A stretch of DNA of 41,843 nt, from contig JOBE01000056.1 of the NCBI GenBank assembly GCA_000717735.1, positions 1 to 41,843 on the forward strand, in the 5' to 3' direction. Position numbers and translations under genes: made by a program. The notes under the pieces were generated by a model. It saw only the letters and a program-made list of their open reading frames with translations, ran no database searches and was not told the DNA's origin. Numbering within the stretch: the stretch's first letter is position 1; each line of letters opens with the position of its first letter. Shown piece by piece: positions 14,501 to 23,242 of this stretch. Origin of the DNA: Streptomyces griseoluteus (GTDB lineage: Bacteria; Actinomycetota; Actinomycetes; Streptomycetales; Streptomycetaceae).

Positions 14501-15190
14501 GTGCTGGGGGACGACGCGGAGCTGACGGCCGCGGTGCTCGCTGCACAGGACGGGGACGAGAACGCCTTCCGTACTGTGTATCGCGCCGTGCATCCACGGT
14601 TGCTCGGCTACATACGGACACTGGTCGGCGACACCGACGCCGAGGACGTCGCCTCCGAGTCCTGGCTGCAGATAGCCCGCGACCTCGACCGCTTCGACGG
14701 CGACGCGGACCGTTTCCGGGGCTGGGCCGCCCGGATCGCCCGCAACCGCGCCCTCGACCACATACGGATGCGCGGCCGGCGGCCGGCCGTCGGCGCCGAC
14801 GAGACCGAACTGACCGACAAGCCCGCCGCGTCCGACACCGTGGGCGAGGCCCTGGAGGCCCTGGCCACCGGGGACACCATGCGGCTGATCGCCCAGCTCC
14901 CGCAGGACCAGGCCGAGGCCGTCGTCCTGCGCGTCGTCGTCGGCCTGGACGCCAAGAGCGCCGCCGACACCCTGGGCAAACGCCCCGGTGCCGTGCGCAC
15001 CGCCGCCCACCGAGGCCTCAAGAAGCTCGCAGAGCTCCTCGGTGCCGGCGCCGGGACGGACGGACCGGACGGCACCGGTGAACCCGTCGTCCCACTGGAC
15101 GGTGTGCCTCCGCAACGCGGCCGCGCGCCGGGGGCCGCGACCCCCCGCGGTGTGACGCAATCACGTCCGCGTACGCAGAAGGACATGTGA
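14501..15190 (+). CDS. ECF-type RNA polymerase sigma factor
   Basis: 229 residues from GTG 14501 (MLGDDAELTAAVLAAQDGDENAF). ATG 14462 in frame would add 13 residues, but neither start has a strong ribosome-binding site; I prefer GTG because the conserved part begins there. Sigma region 2 is at about 20-85 (FRTVYRAVHPRLLGYIRTLVGDTDAEDVASESWLQI ... ARNRALDHIR) and region 4 at about 125-180 (LIAQLPQDQAEAVVLRVVVGLDAKSAADTLGKRPGAVRTAAHRGLKKL). The tail of about 45 residues is disordered. Its stop overlaps the start of a single-pass membrane protein (TGATG), the usual sigma/anti-sigma layout. The target promoters are unknown. Confidence 0.92.
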   Translation: MLGDDAELTAAVLAAQDGDENAFRTVYRAVHPRLLGYIRTLVGDTDAEDVASESWLQIARDLDRFDGDADRFRGWAARIARNRALDHIRMRGRRPAVGADETELTDKPAASDTVGEALEALATGDTMRLIAQLPQDQAEAVVLRVVVGLDAKSAADTLGKRPGAVRTAAHRGLKKLAELLGAGAGTDGPDGTGEPVVPLDGVPPQRGRAPGAATPRGVTQSRPRTQKDM

Positions 15191-16347
15191 TGGCCGACGA
15201 GCGGTACCAGTGGCTCGATCAGGAGGCCGCGGAGCGACTGCTCCGCGGCGAGCCGGTCGAGGCCGTCGGCGACCACGCCCGCGCCCAGGCCGAATGCCTC
15301 GCCGGAGCCCTCGACGCGGCCCGCGCCCAGGCGGTCGTGCCGGCCGGGCGCACCGAACTGCCCGGCGAGGCCGCCGCGCTCGCCGCCTTCCGGAAGGCCG
15401 CCGCCGAGCGCGCCGCCGTCGGCGCCGCAGCGGTGACCGCCGCCGCGACCGGCCGCACCGAGCACGCCGACCTGGGCCGGGTGCGGCTCGCGCCCGTCGT
15501 CGCGCCGGCCCGCCGCTGGGGACGCTCCCTGCGGTACGGAATCGCCGCCGCGGTGGCCGCCGTCACCGTGGGAGGGGTCGCCGTCGCCGCTGGAACAGGT
15601 GTGCTGCCCCTGGTCGGTCCGGCGCCCGCCGGCTCCGTCACGGCGGGGGAGACATCCGGCCCGCTCGTCTCGAAGGACCCCGGCATACGCACGGACCCCG
15701 AGGCACCCCCGACCGCCCCGGGCGGCAGCGGCGAACCCGCCCCCGGCGTCTCCCCGTCCGCCGGCACCGGCACCACGACGGCGCCCACCCCGGGCCCCGA
15801 CGGGCAGGGCACCGGCACCCCGGACCAGGGCACCCCGAAGCCGGGCAGGAGCACGGCGGGCCCGGCCACGGACCCGGGCGTCGACGCTTCGGGCTCCGGC
15901 GGTACGGGCGTGAACCCGGGCGGTACGACCTCCCTGGAGAACGCCGTCAAGGCCTGCCGGGAGTACCGGGCGGGAAAGCTGGACGCCACCGGCCGGGGGC
16001 AGCTCACCAAGAACCTGCGCGGCGGCGAGACCCTCCGCCGCTACTGCGACCGGATCCTCGGCGGCGGCGGTACGGGCACGCCCGACGACGGCGGCAAGAG
16101 CGGGGACGGCGCCACGGACGGCGCCAAGGGCGACTCCGATTCCGACCCCGACGGGGACGGCCGGAACCAGGGCGGGCCCGGCGGCCACGACGGCGGCGGT
16201 CGGGACGACGAGCGCGGCGGCGGGAGCGGGCGGGGTAGGGAATCCGTCCCGGACGCCCGTGACACCGTCCGCTCGACGGCAGCGGAAACGGCAGCGGAAA
16301 CGACGGCGGAATCGACGGCCACCACACGCGTTCCGCTGCCGGTGTAA
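15190..16347 (+). CDS. single-pass membrane protein, probable anti-sigma factor
   Basis: 385 residues from ATG 15190, translationally coupled to the sigma gene. The cytoplasmic N-terminus (1-115) is helical and Ala-rich, and one membrane helix falls at about 118-145 (YGIAAAVAAVTVGGVAVAAG). The long outer part is Gly/Pro/Thr/Asp-rich and disordered, interrupted by a compact segment around 255-290 with two cysteines (KACREYRAGKL ... RRYCDRIL) that could form a disulfide. No HxxxCxxC zinc anti-sigma motif is seen, so assignment as anti-sigma rests on coupling and topology. It is followed by a 14-bp terminator stem. Confidence 0.78.
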   Translation: MADERYQWLDQEAAERLLRGEPVEAVGDHARAQAECLAGALDAARAQAVVPAGRTELPGEAAALAAFRKAAAERAAVGAAAVTAAATGRTEHADLGRVRLAPVVAPARRWGRSLRYGIAAAVAAVTVGGVAVAAGTGVLPLVGPAPAGSVTAGETSGPLVSKDPGIRTDPEAPPTAPGGSGEPAPGVSPSAGTGTTTAPTPGPDGQGTGTPDQGTPKPGRSTAGPATDPGVDASGSGGTGVNPGGTTSLENAVKACREYRAGKLDATGRGQLTKNLRGGETLRRYCDRILGGGGTGTPDDGGKSGDGATDGAKGDSDSDPDGDGRNQGGPGGHDGGGRDDERGGGSGRGRESVPDARDTVRSTAAETAAETTAESTATTRVPLPV

Positions 16348-16444
16348 CACTTCCCGGCCCGACGGCGCAGTATGGAGTGAGCCGACTGGTCATCGGCCGC
16401 GCGGTGAGCCGGGGTTCCCCCCGTACCTACGGCTCCGCGCACCC

Positions 16445-16483
16445 GGCGCGGGTGGGACACGTTCCCCCGGTCCCACCCGCGCC
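16445..16483. terminator. bidirectional terminator between the anti-sigma and L,D-transpeptidase genes
   Basis: A perfect 14-bp stem (16445-16458 with 16470-16483) with an 11-base loop between convergent genes. Confidence 0.8.
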
Positions 16484-16503
16484 CTCTCCTCTTCCCTCCC
16501 GGA

Positions 16504-17397
16504 TCACCAGTGGACGACGACCTTGTCGCCGACCTTCACCTGGTCGAAGAGGGCCGCGAGCTTGGCCCGGTCCCGGACGTTGACGCAGCCGTGCGAGGCC
16601 CCGTTGTAGCCGCGGGCCGCGAAGTCCGACGAGTAGTGCACCGCCTGGCCGCCGCTGAAGAACATCGCGTACGGCATGGGCGTGTGGTAGATCGTCGACG
16701 TCCACTCGCGGGCCTTCCAGCCCACGCTGAACGTGCCCTCCCGGGTCGGGGTGTTCTCCGAGCCGAAGCGGACGTCCATGGCCGAGACGACCTTGCCGTC
16801 GATCATCCAGGCGAGGGTCCGGCTCTCCTTGCTGATGCACAGCACCCGGCCGGTCATGCACCGGGCGTCGGGGGTGTCCAGCTGGTTGGTGGTCGACGGC
16901 TTCAGCTCGTCGGCGGTCGGCTTCCGGCTCGCGCCGAGCAGCTTCCGCCAGGTCGCCGCGTCGACCCAGCCCCTCTCCGGCAGACCCTGCGTCTTCTGGA
17001 AGGCCTTGACCGAACCGGCCGTCATCGTGCCGTAGAAACCGGTGGGCGCCCGGTCGAAGTGGTCGAGCTGGCGCAGCCGCGCCTGGAGCTCGCGGACCTG
17101 CTCGCTCTCGTCCCCGTCACGCATCATGACCTCGGGGCTCGGCGCCTCGGTGGTCGGTGCCCCCGTGGTCGACGCCTCGCTGCTCGGCGTGGTGGTCGGG
17201 GAGGGCGCCTTGCCGTCGTCGGAGGGCGTGGTGGTCGGCGAGGTGGAGGTCGGCGCGGGGGCCGTGGTCGCGGGCGTCTTCGTCGGGCTCGCGGAGCCGC
17301 CGCCGCTGCCGGCCGCCTGGGCCGTACAGGCGGTCGCGAGGGCGACCGAGGCCGCGGCCAGTACTGCTCTGCGTATGACGGAAGAAGACCGCTTCAT
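16504..17397 (-). CDS. L,D-transpeptidase lipoprotein with peptidoglycan-binding domain
   Basis: 297 residues from ATG 17397, which has a G-rich ribosome-binding site. The signal peptide ends near LATAC (Cys24, probable lipidation), followed by a Thr/Pro/Ser linker (25-92). A peptidoglycan-binding domain is at about 97-155 (QVRELQARLRQLDHF ... GFYGTMTAGSVKAFQKTQGL). The YkuD catalytic domain is at about 182-297, with His254 and the motif S268-H-G-C271-VN; Cys271 is the nucleophile. Such enzymes make 3-3 cross-links outside the membrane. It is divergent from the acyl-CoA mutase gene and convergent with the anti-sigma gene. Confidence 0.93.
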   Translation of the reverse strand: MKRSSSVIRRAVLAAASVALATACTAQAAGSGGGSASPTKTPATTAPAPTSTSPTTTPSDDGKAPSPTTTPSSEASTTGAPTTEAPSPEVMMRDGDESEQVRELQARLRQLDHFDRAPTGFYGTMTAGSVKAFQKTQGLPERGWVDAATWRKLLGASRKPTADELKPSTTNQLDTPDARCMTGRVLCISKESRTLAWMIDGKVVSAMDVRFGSENTPTREGTFSVGWKAREWTSTIYHTPMPYAMFFSGGQAVHYSSDFAARGYNGASHGCVNVRDRAKLAALFDQVKVGDKVVVHW

Positions 17398-17515
17398 CGT
17401 TGCCCCCCGGGACGTGTCGTGTACCCCTAGGGATGCTCCCCGCGCGCGTGTGGTTGCGCGCGCCGACCAGGAACCGAGCATCCTGTGAGGAACACGGTCT
17501 AGAGGGAGGCAGCAC

Positions 17516-19096
17516 ATGGCGCGCGAGTCGGAGTCGGGACTCCCCATCGAGCCGGTCTACGGACCGGACGCCCTGGCCGGCTGGGATCCCGCGGAGAAGC
17601 TCGGCGAGCCGGGCGCGTACCCCTTCACGCGGGGTGTGTACCCGTCGATGTACACGGGCCGGCCGTGGACGATGCGGCAGTACGCGGGTTTCGGCACCGC
17701 CGCGGAGTCCAACGCGCGCTACAAGCAGCTGATCGCGAACGGCACGATGGGCCTGTCCGTCGCCTTCGACCTGCCGACGCAGATGGGCCACGACTCCGAC
17801 GCGCCGATCGCCTCCGGCGAGGTCGGCAAGGTCGGCGTCGCGATCGACTCGATCGAGGACATGCGCGTCCTGTTCGACGGGATCCCGCTCGACAAGGTCT
17901 CCACGTCGATGACGATCAACGCCCCCGGCGCCCTGCTCCTCCTGCTCTACCAGCTCGTCGGCGAGGAGCACGGCGTCCCGGCCGACCAGCTGACCGGCAC
18001 GATCCAGAACGACGTGCTCAAGGAGTACATCGCCCGCGGCACCTACATCTTCCCGCCGAAGCCCTCGCTGCGGCTGATCGCGGACATCTTCAAGTACTGC
18101 CGGGCCGAGATCCCGAAGTGGAACACCATCTCGATCTCCGGCTACCACATGGCCGAGGCGGGAGCCTCGCCCGCGCAGGAGATCGCCTTCACCCTCGCCG
18201 ACGGCATCGAGTACGTCCGCACCGCCGTCGCCGCCGGCATGGACGTCGACGACTTCGCCCCCCGGCTCTCCTTCTTCTTCGTGGCCCGCACCACGATCCT
18301 GGAGGAGGTCGCGAAGTTCCGGGCCGCCCGCCGGATCTGGGCACGGGTCATGAAGGAGGAGTTCGGCGCGGAGAACCCCAAGTCGCTGATGCTCCGCTTC
18401 CACACCCAGACCGCGGGCGTCCAGCTCACCGCCCAGCAGCCCGAGGTCAACCTGGTGCGCGTCGCCGTGCAGGGCCTCGCGGCCGTCCTCGGCGGCACGC
18501 AGTCGCTGCACACCAACTCCTTCGACGAGGCCATCGCCCTGCCGACGGGCAAGTCCGCCCGCCTCGCCCTGCGCACCCAGCAGGTCCTCGCCTACGAGAC
18601 GGACGTCACCGCCACCGTCGACCCCTTCGCCGGCAGCTACGTCGTCGAGAAGATGACCGACGACGTCGAAACCGCCGCCCTGGAGCTGATGGACAGGGTC
18701 GAGGAGATGGGGGGCGCGGTCGGCGCGATCGAGCGCGGCTTCCAGAAGAGCGAGATCGAACGCTCCGCCTACCGCATCGCGCAGGAGACCGACAGCGGCG
18801 AACGGGTCGTCGTCGGCGTCAACCGCTACACCGTCGACGTCGAGGAACCCTACGAACCCCTCCGCGTCGACCCCGCCATCGAGGCCCAGCAGGCCGCCCG
18901 GCTGGCCGGACTGCGGGCCGAACGCGACCAGACGGCCGTCGACACCGCACTGGCGGCGCTGAAGGAGGCGGCCCAGGGCACGGACAACGTCCTGTACCCC
19001 ATGAAGGGCGCCCTCAGGGCCCGCGCCACCGTCGGCGAGGTCTGCGACGCGCTGCGCGAGGTCTGGGGCACCTACGTCCCCACCGACGCCTTCTGA
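17516..19096 (+). CDS. acyl-CoA mutase large subunit, methylmalonyl-CoA mutase type, no B12 domain
   Basis: 526 residues, ATG 17516 with a GGGAGG ribosome-binding site. It is the catalytic TIM-barrel chain of B12-dependent acyl-CoA mutases: [43 protein letters not shown] and LRFHTQTAG. By motif position Tyr56, Arg174 (KEYIARGTY) and His211 match Tyr89, Arg207 and His244 of methylmalonyl-CoA mutase, rather than the Phe/Gln pair of isobutyryl-CoA mutase. It ends about where the barrel ends: the C-terminal B12-binding domain (DxHxxG) is missing. It must therefore use a separately encoded B12 subunit, and none is in the window. The exact substrate is inferred. Confidence 0.9.
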   Translation: MARESESGLPIEPVYGPDALAGWDPAEKLGEPGAYPFTRGVYPSMYTGRPWTMRQYAGFGTAAESNARYKQLIANGTMGLSVAFDLPTQMGHDSDAPIASGEVGKVGVAIDSIEDMRVLFDGIPLDKVSTSMTINAPGALLLLLYQLVGEEHGVPADQLTGTIQNDVLKEYIARGTYIFPPKPSLRLIADIFKYCRAEIPKWNTISISGYHMAEAGASPAQEIAFTLADGIEYVRTAVAAGMDVDDFAPRLSFFFVARTTILEEVAKFRAARRIWARVMKEEFGAENPKSLMLRFHTQTAGVQLTAQQPEVNLVRVAVQGLAAVLGGTQSLHTNSFDEAIALPTGKSARLALRTQQVLAYETDVTATVDPFAGSYVVEKMTDDVETAALELMDRVEEMGGAVGAIERGFQKSEIERSAYRIAQETDSGERVVVGVNRYTVDVEEPYEPLRVDPAIEAQQAARLAGLRAERDQTAVDTALAALKEAAQGTDNVLYPMKGALRARATVGEVCDALREVWGTYVPTDAF

Positions 19097-19155
19097 TCTT
19101 CCGGTATGCGGAACCCTGAGGCGGATTGTCGCACCCATGTGCGAGGATCCGCCCC

Positions 19156-19812
19156 ATGCTGGGTGTCACCGATCTTCCGACCTACCTCGTGGGCCTCGTC
19201 CTCATCATCCTTCTGCCGGGGCCGAACTCGCTGTACGTGCTGTCCGTCGCCGCCCGCAAGGGCACGCGCACGGGATACAAGGCCGCCGCCGGCGTCTTCA
19301 CCGGCGACGCCGTCCTGATGACCCTTGCCGCGCTCGGCGCCGCCTCACTGCTCCAGACCACCCCGCTGCTCTTCATGATCGTGAAGTACGCGGGAGCGGG
19401 CTACCTGGCCTGGATGGCGTACGGGATGCTGCGGGCGGCCTGGTCGATGTGGCACGAGCGGAACGACGCCCAGGCGGAGGAGACGGCGCAGGCTCCGACG
19501 GCCGCGGGGGAGAACCCGTACCGCCGGGCGCTGATCATCAGCCTCTTCAACCCGAAGGCGATCCTCTTCCTGATCTCCTTCTTCGTGCAGTTCGTGGACC
19601 CCGGCTACGCCTACCCGGCGCTGTCCTTCCTCGTCCTCGGCACCCTGCTCGAGATCGGCAGCTTCCTCTACCTCACGATGCTGATATTCGGCGGGACACG
19701 GCTCGCCGCCACCTTCCGGCGCCGCAGGCGCCTCTCGGCCGGCGCGACCTCCGCCGCGGGCGCCCTCTTCCTCGGCTTCGCCGCGAAGCTCTCCCTCAGC
19801 AGCGCCGCTTGA
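19156..19812 (+). CDS. LysE/RhtB family amino-acid exporter
   Basis: 218 residues from ATG 19156, set by GAGGA eight bases upstream. The LysE signature opens the protein (YLVGLVLIILLPGPNSLYVLSVAARKGTRTGYKAAAGVFTGD), and five to six membrane segments follow, with the second conserved NPKAILFLISFFVQFV block at about 130-145. The family exports amino acids or their derivatives; the LeuE-like branch is plausible but not proven. It is followed after 37 bases by a MerR regulator, and a palindromic MerR-type site starts right at its stop codon. The pair may be a sensor/exporter unit. Confidence 0.9.
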   Translation: MLGVTDLPTYLVGLVLIILLPGPNSLYVLSVAARKGTRTGYKAAAGVFTGDAVLMTLAALGAASLLQTTPLLFMIVKYAGAGYLAWMAYGMLRAAWSMWHERNDAQAEETAQAPTAAGENPYRRALIISLFNPKAILFLISFFVQFVDPGYAYPALSFLVLGTLLEIGSFLYLTMLIFGGTRLAATFRRRRRLSAGATSAAGALFLGFAAKLSLSSAA

Positions 19813-19813
19813 C

Positions 19814-19830
19814 CCTCACACCGTGTGAGG
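19814..19830 (+). promoter_or_regulatory. palindromic MerR-type operator upstream of the merR gene
   Basis: CCTCACAC and its complement flank one central base, preceded by TTGACC (19809-19814), which overlaps the lysE stop codon. The arrangement of TTGAC followed by a CCTCAC/GTGAGG dyad resembles TipA-like MerR sites. A 19-bp spacer would place the -10 at 19834-19839 (TTCCGT), which is weak. Confidence 0.55.
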
Positions 19831-19849
19831 CCGTTCCGTAGGGATCGTC

Positions 19850-20671
19850 ATGTTTGCCATCGGAGACTTCGCCCGGCACGGGCGGGTGTCGGTCCGGATG
19901 CTGCGCCATTACGACGCCATCGGACTGCTGCGCCCGGCCCGGGTCGACCCGCACACGGGCTACCGCTTCTACACGGCGGACCAGCTCGCCAGGCTCAACC
20001 GCGTCATCGCGCTCAAGGACCTCGGCTTCACCCTCGAACAGGTGGGGGCGATCCTCGGCGAGCGGATCGACGCGGACGAGCTGCGGGGAATGCTGCGCAT
20101 GCGCCAGGCCGAGCTGGAAGCGGCCATGGCGGAGGCGCGGGCCCGGCTCGCCCAGGTCGGCGCGCGGCTCCGAGCCATCGAGAGCGAGGGACACATGTCC
20201 ACCCAGGACGTCGTCGTCAAGAAGATCCCCGCCGTACGCGTCGCCGAGCTGAGCGCGGTCGCCGCGAGCTTCGGCCCGCACGACATCGGCCCGGTCGTCG
20301 GACCTCTGTACGACGAGCTGTGCGGCAGGCTCGAAGAGGCCGGGCTCACCGGGTTCGGCCCGGGGATCGCGTACTACGAGGACGCGGGCAAGGGCGACGG
20401 CTCGGTCGTCGTGCACGCCGCCATGACCGTCCCCGAGGGCACGGTCGTGGAGGGCGTCGAGGTGCACGTGCTGCCCGGTATCGAGGAGGCTGCGACCGTC
20501 GTTCACCGGGGTTCGATGGACACCATCCTGCCGACCGCCCAGACCCTCGCCCGCTGGATCGAGGCCAACGGCTACCGGTCGCTTCGCTATGCCCGCGAGC
20601 TGTACCTGGAGTGCCCGGAGGACCGGTCGCAGTGGGTGACGGAGATCCAGGAGGCGATCGTCCGCGACTGA
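19850..20671 (+). CDS. MerR family regulator with GyrI-like effector-binding domain
   Basis: 273 residues. The N-terminal MerR winged helix (MFAIGDFARHGRVSVRMLRHYDAIGLLRP ... GYRFYTADQLARLNRVIALKDLGFTLEQV) runs to about residue 70. A long dimerisation helix (about 80-115) follows, then a GyrI-like/BmrR-type ligand pocket (about 120-273: VVVKKIPAVRVAEL ... GVEVHVLPGIEEAATVVHRGSMDTILPTAQTLARWIEANGYR). BmrR relatives bind hydrophobic cations and activate exporters. There is a palindrome just upstream, so autoregulation is likely; the adjacent LysE exporter is a possible target. Confidence 0.92.
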   Translation: MFAIGDFARHGRVSVRMLRHYDAIGLLRPARVDPHTGYRFYTADQLARLNRVIALKDLGFTLEQVGAILGERIDADELRGMLRMRQAELEAAMAEARARLAQVGARLRAIESEGHMSTQDVVVKKIPAVRVAELSAVAASFGPHDIGPVVGPLYDELCGRLEEAGLTGFGPGIAYYEDAGKGDGSVVVHAAMTVPEGTVVEGVEVHVLPGIEEAATVVHRGSMDTILPTAQTLARWIEANGYRSLRYARELYLECPEDRSQWVTEIQEAIVRD

Positions 20672-20688
20672 GGACACCGCACGCGCCC

Positions 20689-20724
20689 GCGGGCCCGGGA
20701 CCCCCGCACGGGTCCCGGGCCCGC
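20689..20724. terminator. bidirectional terminator between merR and the polysialyltransferase-like gene
   Basis: A perfect 15-bp GC-rich stem (20689-20703 with 20710-20724) and a 6-base loop between convergent genes. Confidence 0.85.
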
Positions 20725-20735
20725 CGTCGTACCCG

Positions 20736-22049
20736 CTACCTCTTCAGCGCCCTGCGCAGCCGCAGCGCCCGCCGGGCGAGGCGGCGGACCTGGGGGTGGC
20801 GGGGGAGCGGGATGCCGCCGGGCAGGTTGAGGACGGTGAGGCGGCGGCGGGTGAAGTGGTGCCGGGTGCGTTCGGCGAGCGGGCCCGACAGGTGCCGTAC
20901 CGCCGGCTCCCGCAGCTCGGGCCGTATCTTCGGCTGCATCGCGAAGCCGACCGCCGCGACCAGGTCGTTCAGCTGGTCCGTACCGATCTCGGCGGCGGCG
21001 GACTCGCCGTCCTCCAGGGGCGGTACGACGGCGTCCACGACGGTGAGCGGGATGCGGTTGCTGTTCTGGAACGGGGTGAGCCGTTCCAGGAGGGTGCCGG
21101 TGCCGACCCGGGCGACCGGCAGCCCGTAGAAGGTCCGCGCGGTGAGCAGCGCCGTGGAGAAGCAGCCGACGACGAGCGCGGGCCGCAGCTCGCCGTAGAG
21201 GACCTCGGCGAGCACCGGCCGGTCCTCGACGGTCAGTTCGGCGCCGAGGTCCGCCGCCTCGCGCACCAGCGTCCGCGACCAGGCGTCGGGGGCCGTCGGG
21301 TGCGGTTTGAAGACGAGCCGCCGGTGGCCCAGGGCGATCGCGCCCCTGACCATCCGCAGGTGCAGCTCCTCCTCCTCCGCGGCGGTCAGCAGGTTGAGCG
21401 CCGCCAGGTACTGGCCGAGGAGCAGTGCGGGCCCGTCCTCCGCCGCCGCGGGGCCCGTCAGCTCCTCGACGACCTTGGTGAACGCCTCCGTCGGTACGGT
21501 CTCCGCCACCGCCCCGAACTCGGCGAGCAGCAGCGGCGCGAGTCCGGGGACGAGGTCCAGGTGGAGGAGCCGGCCGACGCGTCCGCCGATCAGCGGGTCG
21601 ATCTTGTTGCGGGTCGGGCCGTAGCTCATCAGGCCGTCCGCGTACACGGTGATCGGCGCGTCGGGCAGCAGCTGGGCGATGGCGAGCGCGGGTGTCACCT
21701 GGGGCGATTCCAGGGCGAGTTCGACGCGGTCGTCGCCGAGGTCCCAGAGCTTGCGCAGATGGCGCTGGAGGAGCGGCAGGTCGCTGGGGCGCGGGGTCCA
21801 GCCGCCCGGGTGGAGCGGGGAGATCGTCTCGTTCCACGACAGGACGGAGTCGAAGCGGCCTCGCAGCCGGTCGAAGCCCTCTGCCTCGTCGAGCGGCGGG
21901 GTCGTCTCCGGTACGGCGGCGTTGTTGGTGACGAGGAGGATCCGGCGGTCGGCGGTGCCGAAGCAGCCGCTGTCGAGGGCGGCGGCGATCGTCACCGCTC
22001 CGTAGAGGGTGGAGGCGCAGAAGATCTGGGTGGTCCGGCGGGTGCTCAC
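20736..22049 (-). CDS. polysialyltransferase-like glycosyltransferase
   Basis: 437 residues, GTG start at 22049 overlapping the upstream GT2 stop by four bases (GTGA). It opens TTQIFCASTLYGAVTIAAALDSG, like the alpha-2,8-polysialyltransferase family (GT-B fold). Inner segments fit that family: ITVYADGLMSYGP with a DG pair, RRLVFKPHPTAP with an HP motif, and VVGCFSTALLTARTFYG, the Ser/Ser-Thr region near the CMP-sugar site. The C-terminus is very basic (RRLARRALRLRRALKR), probably for membrane association. It likely transfers an activated nonulosonic acid onto a growing cell-wall glycan; the acceptor is unknown. Confidence 0.82.
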   Translation of the reverse strand: MSTRRTTQIFCASTLYGAVTIAAALDSGCFGTADRRILLVTNNAAVPETTPPLDEAEGFDRLRGRFDSVLSWNETISPLHPGGWTPRPSDLPLLQRHLRKLWDLGDDRVELALESPQVTPALAIAQLLPDAPITVYADGLMSYGPTRNKIDPLIGGRVGRLLHLDLVPGLAPLLLAEFGAVAETVPTEAFTKVVEELTGPAAAEDGPALLLGQYLAALNLLTAAEEEELHLRMVRGAIALGHRRLVFKPHPTAPDAWSRTLVREAADLGAELTVEDRPVLAEVLYGELRPALVVGCFSTALLTARTFYGLPVARVGTGTLLERLTPFQNSNRIPLTVVDAVVPPLEDGESAAAEIGTDQLNDLVAAVGFAMQPKIRPELREPAVRHLSGPLAERTRHHFTRRRLTVLNLPGGIPLPRHPQVRRLARRALRLRRALKR

Positions 22050-23086
22050 GCGGCCACCTCCGACTCCGTGCCGGAGCGGTCGCCGGAGCGGTCGCCGGAG
22101 CCCGGGTCCGGGGCCGAGGGTGGCGGCGCCGGGCGGCGGCGGCGCAGTTTGCGCAGCATCGTCGCGCGGTCCCCGCCCATCGCCGAGAGCGCCTCGTCGA
22201 GGACGCCCTGCGGCATCCTGCGCAGCGCACCCGCGCTCATCGCCTTCAACCGGCGTGCCACGTCCGGCTCGAACCGTTCGATGGAACCGATGTGGTGGGA
22301 GATCACCGCGCAATAGGTGCGGACGGCCTTCGGGAGAAGGAGATCCGCGTCCGCGTCCTTCGCCGTTTCCTCGATCACCTGGTCGAATGCGCGGATGAAA
22401 TCCAATTGCCGTACATCGCCGATCTGGGTGAGCGAGGTCGCCACCCCCCGCCGGTAGAAGACGCCGAGTTCGCCGATCGCCGCGAAGGATTCCGCCTCGC
22501 GGTGGAGTTTCCAGATCCACGGCCGGTCCTCGGCCGTCCGCAGTCCGTGCGGGAAATGCAGCAGGCCGCGGTCGAGGAGCCGGCGGTGGTAGATCCCCGC
22601 CCAGGCGTACGGGTAGTCGACCGAGGTCGTCCGGTGCGCCGGCAGGATCGCGTCCCGCGGGTTCAGCACCTCGCCGCGGCGGGGGACCGGCGCGCGGCGG
22701 ATGCCTCGGTTCCTGCCGGTGACGGAGACGTGGTCGGTGCGCAGGAAGTCGCAGCCGAGTTCCTCGGCGGCGGCGACCAGGCGGGCGTAGTAGCCGGGGG
22801 CGAGCCAGTCGTCCCCGTCGAGGAAGGTGAGGTATTCGCCGCGGGCGGCGTCGAGGCCGGTGTTGCGGGCCGTGGCGAGGCCCTCGTTGTGCGCGTGCCT
22901 GATCAGGACGGCACCCGGGATCTCGCGCGCGGCCCGTTCGAGGAGCTCCGGAGTCCCGTCCGACGAGCAGTCGTCGACAAGGAGGAACTCGAAGTCCTCG
23001 CGGGCGTTGGCCCGCAGGCTGGTGAGGGTGTCGGGGGCGTATGTCTGCACGTTGAAGAACGGCACGACGACGGAGAGCTTGACCAC
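22046..23086 (-). CDS. family 2 glycosyltransferase
   Basis: 346 residues from GTG 23086 (MVKLSVVVPFFN). The GT-A core is plain: strand LSVVVPFFNVQTYAPDTL, then FEFLLVDDCSSDGTPELL, NEGLATARNTGLDAARGEYLTFLDGDDW (metal-binding DxD at about residues 91-93), and a C-terminal helical region. The tail has a short GDRSG repeat. It is the first gene of a two-gene operon with the polysialyltransferase-like gene. The promoter is the mirror image of that of the divergent operon (see 23093-23149). It probably adds a hexose to a nonulosonic-acid polymer such as glucosylated Kdn; that role is inferred from context. Confidence 0.88.
   Translation of the reverse strand: MVKLSVVVPFFNVQTYAPDTLTSLRANAREDFEFLLVDDCSSDGTPELLERAAREIPGAVLIRHAHNEGLATARNTGLDAARGEYLTFLDGDDWLAPGYYARLVAAAEELGCDFLRTDHVSVTGRNRGIRRAPVPRRGEVLNPRDAILPAHRTTSVDYPYAWAGIYHRRLLDRGLLHFPHGLRTAEDRPWIWKLHREAESFAAIGELGVFYRRGVATSLTQIGDVRQLDFIRAFDQVIEETAKDADADLLLPKAVRTYCAVISHHIGSIERFEPDVARRLKAMSAGALRRMPQGVLDEALSAMGGDRATMLRKLRRRRPAPPPSAPDPGSGDRSGDRSGTESEVAA
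22071..22103. repeat. 12-bp tandem repeat in the end of the GT2 gene
   Basis: GCCGGAGCGGTC occurs twice in full and once in part, coding for a Gly-Asp-Arg-Ser repeat near the protein's C-terminus. Confidence 0.75.
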
Positions 23087-23092
23087 CCGGCC

Positions 23093-23149
23093 GACGCTAG
23101 GCGCCGCCCCGGCATTCCCACCGACCGGCGGGCAGCCGTTCGGTGAACA
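23093..23149 (-). promoter_or_regulatory. promoter and upstream site of the GT2 operon
   Basis: On the minus strand: TGTTCACCG (23141-23149), 22 bases, GGAAT (23114-23118), 17 bases, CGTC (23093-23096), 6 bases, GTG start at 23086. GGAA-N17-CGTC resembles ECF (sigma-E-type) promoters. TAGCGT can also be read as an ordinary -10 seven bases before the GTG. The message is leaderless in either case. Confidence 0.7.
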
Positions 23150-23242
23150 CCAAGCGGCGGGACGATTAACCGCCTTTACCGGCAAGGGAAATCGGCCGCG
23201 GAAAGTCCGTAACGCAGGCCACTTCAACCCGCGGAGAGGCTC

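Noticed and set aside
17117..19138. 673-codon frame opposite the mutase gene
   Set aside because: Antisense shadow of a gene with unmistakable family motifs.
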